From Sanguibacter keddieii (GTDB lineage Bacteria > Actinomycetota > Actinomycetes > Actinomycetales > Actinomycetaceae): a stretch of 64,000 nt of DNA. Of this stretch, positions 61,802 to 64,000 are shown piece after piece. Both the position numbers and the translations under genes were made by a program. The stretch's first letter is position 1; each line of letters starts with the position of its first letter. The DNA lies in the NCBI RefSeq assembly GCF_001064145.1, contig NZ_JVOJ01000029.1, positions 42,111 through 106,110 of the forward strand. Direction: 5' to 3'. The notes below the pieces were generated by a model. The model did not search any database. It was not told the DNA's origin and saw nothing but the letters and a program-made list of their open reading frames with translations.

Positions 61802-64000
61802 CAGGCCTGCTCGTCCAGATCCGCCGTGCGCTCCAGGAGCTCCTCGAGCTCCTCTTCACCGGGTAGGAACGCGGGGGTCGAAGCGCCCGGCTCCGGCAGG
61901 TTGTCTGCGTCCGCGGCGACATCGTAGAAGTCGTCCTCGTCCGAAGCGGCAACGGGCTCGGGCTGGGAGACGATACCTGCGGGATCCTCGTTGTCGACGA
62001 CCGTGATGTCGGGGCAGGTGACCGGCGAGCCGGCGCCATCCGCGTATTCCCACGCGGCAGCGGCAAGCGCACGGTAGGAGTCGATGCTGATCGTGACAGG
62101 CTCGGTCAGTTCGACGTCATCAAGCGTGAGCACGCCGGAGCGGGTGGCCTTGGCAACCTGAGAGACCCCACAGGTCCAGGTGCCGTCGCGGTGGTGCTTG
62201 GGTGCGGGGTGCGCCTCCAGCAGACCACGCATGTCGATCGCCAGGTAGCTGGGTCGCTGTCCGCGCGGGGCGCGGATGACGTCGCGCGCCTGGTGGACGC
62301 CCGTCAGGACGTGCAGGGCAGCCACGCCAGCGGCGACAGCGCCCATAATGTCGGTCTCGAGGCGATCACCGACAGCGAGCGGGTTCTGCGCGCCCACGAG
62401 CTCGCCGGCACGGCGGTAGATACCCGGCTCAGGCTTGCCGCCAGCAATCGGACGCTTGCGCGTCGCGTGCTGAATGGCGCGAACCAGCGAGCCGTTGCCC
62501 AGTGCCTGGCCACGCTCGATAGGCAAGGTTGCATCAAGGTTCGAGGCGTAGAAAGCGGCCCCACGCTCGATCGCGAAAGCACCTTCGGACAACAGCGCCC
62601 AGTCGACCTGCTTATCGAGGCCCTGAACGACCGCGACGGGCTCGTCGTCGGCGCTGTCCACGAGAACGAAGCCTCGCTCCTCGAGAGCGAGACGCAGGCC
62701 GGCGCCGCCGATGACGAAGACCTTCGCGCCCTCCTCGAGTTCTTCAGCCATGATCGCTGCGATGTCCATCGCGGAGGTCATGACCATGTCAGGCGTCGCC
62801 TGGAAGTCCATGGAGTTCAGCTTGTCGGCCACCTGCTGGGGGGTTCGCATCGCGTTGTTGGTGACAAAAGCCGAGGCCATGCCGGCCTCACGCGCCTCGA
62901 TAACCGACGCAGCGGCATGCTCGATCGTCTCGTCACCGGACCACGCAGTACCGTCAAGGTCGAGCAGGGCACAGTCGTATTCTTCAGCGAGCGCCGCGCC
63001 GGAGCCGCGCAGCGGGGAACGCTTACCATCCACGTCGGCATCAGCGTACAGAGCGATATCGACGATCTCCGTGTCCTCGACCTCGGCAGGCATCGACGCG
63101 ATGACCTCAGCTGCTTCGTCTTCACGTCCGAGGTCGAGCAGTCGCTGCGCCTTGACCTCCATCAGGCGGCGGCGCAGTTCGTCGTCAGCTTCAGCCGGCA
63201 GCGCTGCAAGTGCATCGTCAACGATCACGAGGCCAACCTCGGCCTGGCCAAGATCCGCGCGGGCGCCGGACGAGACGAGCACGAGCTCGACCTGTTCGGA
63301 GAGGTCGAGGGTCGAGGGATCGGTGGCGTCGATAATTTCGACGGCCTTTTCCGGATGGCCAAGACCGCGCTCAGCGTCGGCTTCCACGGCACGCAGCGAA
63401 GAATCGCCACGCATACGACGCACGGCGCGCACCTCGCGCAGGGCTTCCTCATAGCGACCCGACGCATAGGCAGTGAGCGCGGCTGCCTCGCGCACAACGT
63501 CGACGCGGCCTGCGCGCGCAACAGCAGCCTGCGCATGCTGGTAGGCAGCCTCGGGATCAAGATCGATCAGCTGGCCGGCCATCACCAGGTGACGGGCAAC
63601 AATGTCACGATTGGGACCAGAAAGGGTGGTCAGAGCGCGCAGAGCATCGCGGTCGAGCTCATCTGCGCTAACACCGGCTGGAATCGTCGGCTCATTACCG
63701 TTGGGCGAGACGTACTCATCCGTCGAGGAGTAGCTCTTGTAACCGCCGTCGCCACGAGGCGCGCCCCCGCGACCGCGATCCTGGAAGCCGCCACGGCGGT
63801 CGTCGCGCCGCTGGTAGCCGCCGCAGTCCCCACGACGATCATCACGCGAACCAAAGTCACGACGATCATTGTCGCGACGCTGGAAACCACCGCGCTCGCC
63901 ATCACGACGGTCGTCGCGGAAGCCCCCACGACGATCATCACGACGCTGGAAACCACGATCACCGTCACGACGATCATCACGACGGAAACCACCACGCTCG
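61801..64000 (-). CDS. RGG/RDD-repeat - TPR-like - HAD phosphatase fusion (5' end off window)
   Basis: A minus-strand frame of at least 732 residues with no stop from 61803 to the right edge. Its N-terminal part (63586-64000, at least 138 residues) is rich in Arg, Asp, Gly and Phe with repeated FQRRDDRRGG-like units. A TPR-like helical region follows (VARHLVMAGQLIDLDPEAAYQHAQAA onward). A NagD-type HAD domain begins near 63000: CALLDLDGTAW, VTNNAMR, GGKPEPGIY, VGDRLETDI. The acidic tail ends EELLERTADLDEQA. An in-frame GTG at 63585 is not the true start, because the frame continues. Rv1691 and Rv1692 are separate genes in M. tuberculosis. Confidence 0.85.
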   Translation of the reverse strand, partial: ERGGFRRDDRRDGDRGFQRRDDRRGGFRDDRRDGERGGFQRRDNDRRDFGSRDDRRGDCGGYQRRDDRRGGFQDRGRGGAPRGDGGYKSYSSTDEYVSPNGNEPTIPAGVSADELDRDALRALTTLSGPNRDIVARHLVMAGQLIDLDPEAAYQHAQAAVARAGRVDVVREAAALTAYASGRYEEALREVRAVRRMRGDSSLRAVEADAERGLGHPEKAVEIIDATDPSTLDLSEQVELVLVSSGARADLGQAEVGLVIVDDALAALPAEADDELRRRLMEVKAQRLLDLGREDEAAEVIASMPAEVEDTEIVDIALYADADVDGKRSPLRGSGAALAEEYDCALLDLDGTAWSGDETIEHAAASVIEAREAGMASAFVTNNAMRTPQQVADKLNSMDFQATPDMVMTSAMDIAAIMAEELEEGAKVFVIGGAGLRLALEERGFVLVDSADDEPVAVVQGLDKQVDWALLSEGAFAIERGAAFYASNLDATLPIERGQALGNGSLVRAIQHATRKRPIAGGKPEPGIYRRAGELVGAQNPLAVGDRLETDIMGAVAAGVAALHVLTGVHQARDVIRAPRGQRPSYLAIDMRGLLEAHPAPKHHRDGTWTCGVSQVAKATRSGVLTLDDVELTEPVTISIDSYRALAAAAWEYADGAGSPVTCPDITVVDNEDPAGIVSQPEPVAASDEDDFYDVAADADNLPEPGASTPAFLPGEEELEELLERTADLDEQA
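63751..64000 (-). repeat. Coding Arg/Asp/Gly repeats (RGG-like)
   Basis: Tandem imperfect 3n-nt repeats encode units such as GGFQRRDDRRGGFRDDRRDG and RRDNDRRDFGSRDDRRGDCG. The period varies (about 11-22 residues), and all differences keep the reading frame, so they are protein repeats and not a CRISPR or satellite array. Confidence 0.8.

Noticed and set aside
63751..64000. Possible CRISPR or tandem satellite array at the right edge
   Set aside because: Repeat lengths vary, there are no unique spacers, and all units stay in one coding frame.

Overview
The window is from a high-GC actinobacterium. The best fit is the Actinomycetaceae (Actinomyces/Schaalia type). It carries the actinobacterial Pup system, an ImuA'-ImuB-DnaE2 mutasome with actinobacterial LexA boxes, the SteA/SteB division pair, an EF-P with a PGKGP loop, and many starts placed 6-7 nt after a TANNNT -10 box, as expected for leaderless transcripts. 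The species call is inference from gene content. The DNA is mostly ordinary chromosomal backbone. I see no insertion sequence, prophage, CRISPR array or rRNA, and one tRNA.

Layout. 1-1652: start of a pyrimidine operon (pyrR-pyrB-pyrC) with a PyrR-binding leader. 1653-2322: an isolated DUF2249 gene behind two CsoR/CstR-like operators. 2342-6867: shikimate pathway and translation operon (aroC-aroK-aroB-second aroK-like-efp-nusB). 6928-13657: trmI-mpa-dop-pup-pafA-FKBP operon, with no 20S proteasome genes between pup and pafA. 13737-19804: RecB-like nuclease, an aldo/keto-reductase-like protein without its catalytic tetrad, a small acidic protein, a flavin oxidoreductase, a MazG-like/DsbA-like pair, tRNA-Leu(GAG), a MarR regulator and a HAD hydrolase. 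19801-29512: SOS mutasome in two pieces, dnaE2 and imuA-imuB, each behind a LexA box, with an alcohol dehydrogenase and an SNF2 helicase in between.

29608-36783: PEBP protein, trmL, a membrane protein, lpd and a two-lipoyl E2 acyltransferase, a membrane pseudokinase-like protein and a DUF4191 protein. 36853-40686: amino-acid ABC importer with tandem duplicated binding lipoproteins and ArgR-like operators. 40724-47144: ABC-F ATPase, queuosine salvage pair (yhhQ-tgt), zinc metallopeptidase and acyl-CoA synthetase. 47232-53733: suf operon (sufR-B-D-C-S-U-T) with a candidate SufR operator. 53798-64000: a block syntenic with the Mycobacterium tuberculosis Rv1691-Rv1700 region. It runs HAD, small protein, tlyA, nadK, recN, steA, steB, pyrG, nudF. 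Here the TPR-like and HAD genes are fused into one protein with an Arg/Asp/Gly repeat N-terminus that runs off the window.

The points most worth following are the RGG/RDD-TPR-HAD fusion at the right edge, pupylation without a proteasome at its usual site together with an ARC ATPase lacking the proteasome-docking tail, the DUF2249 gene with paired CsoR-type operators, and the LexA-controlled split mutasome.
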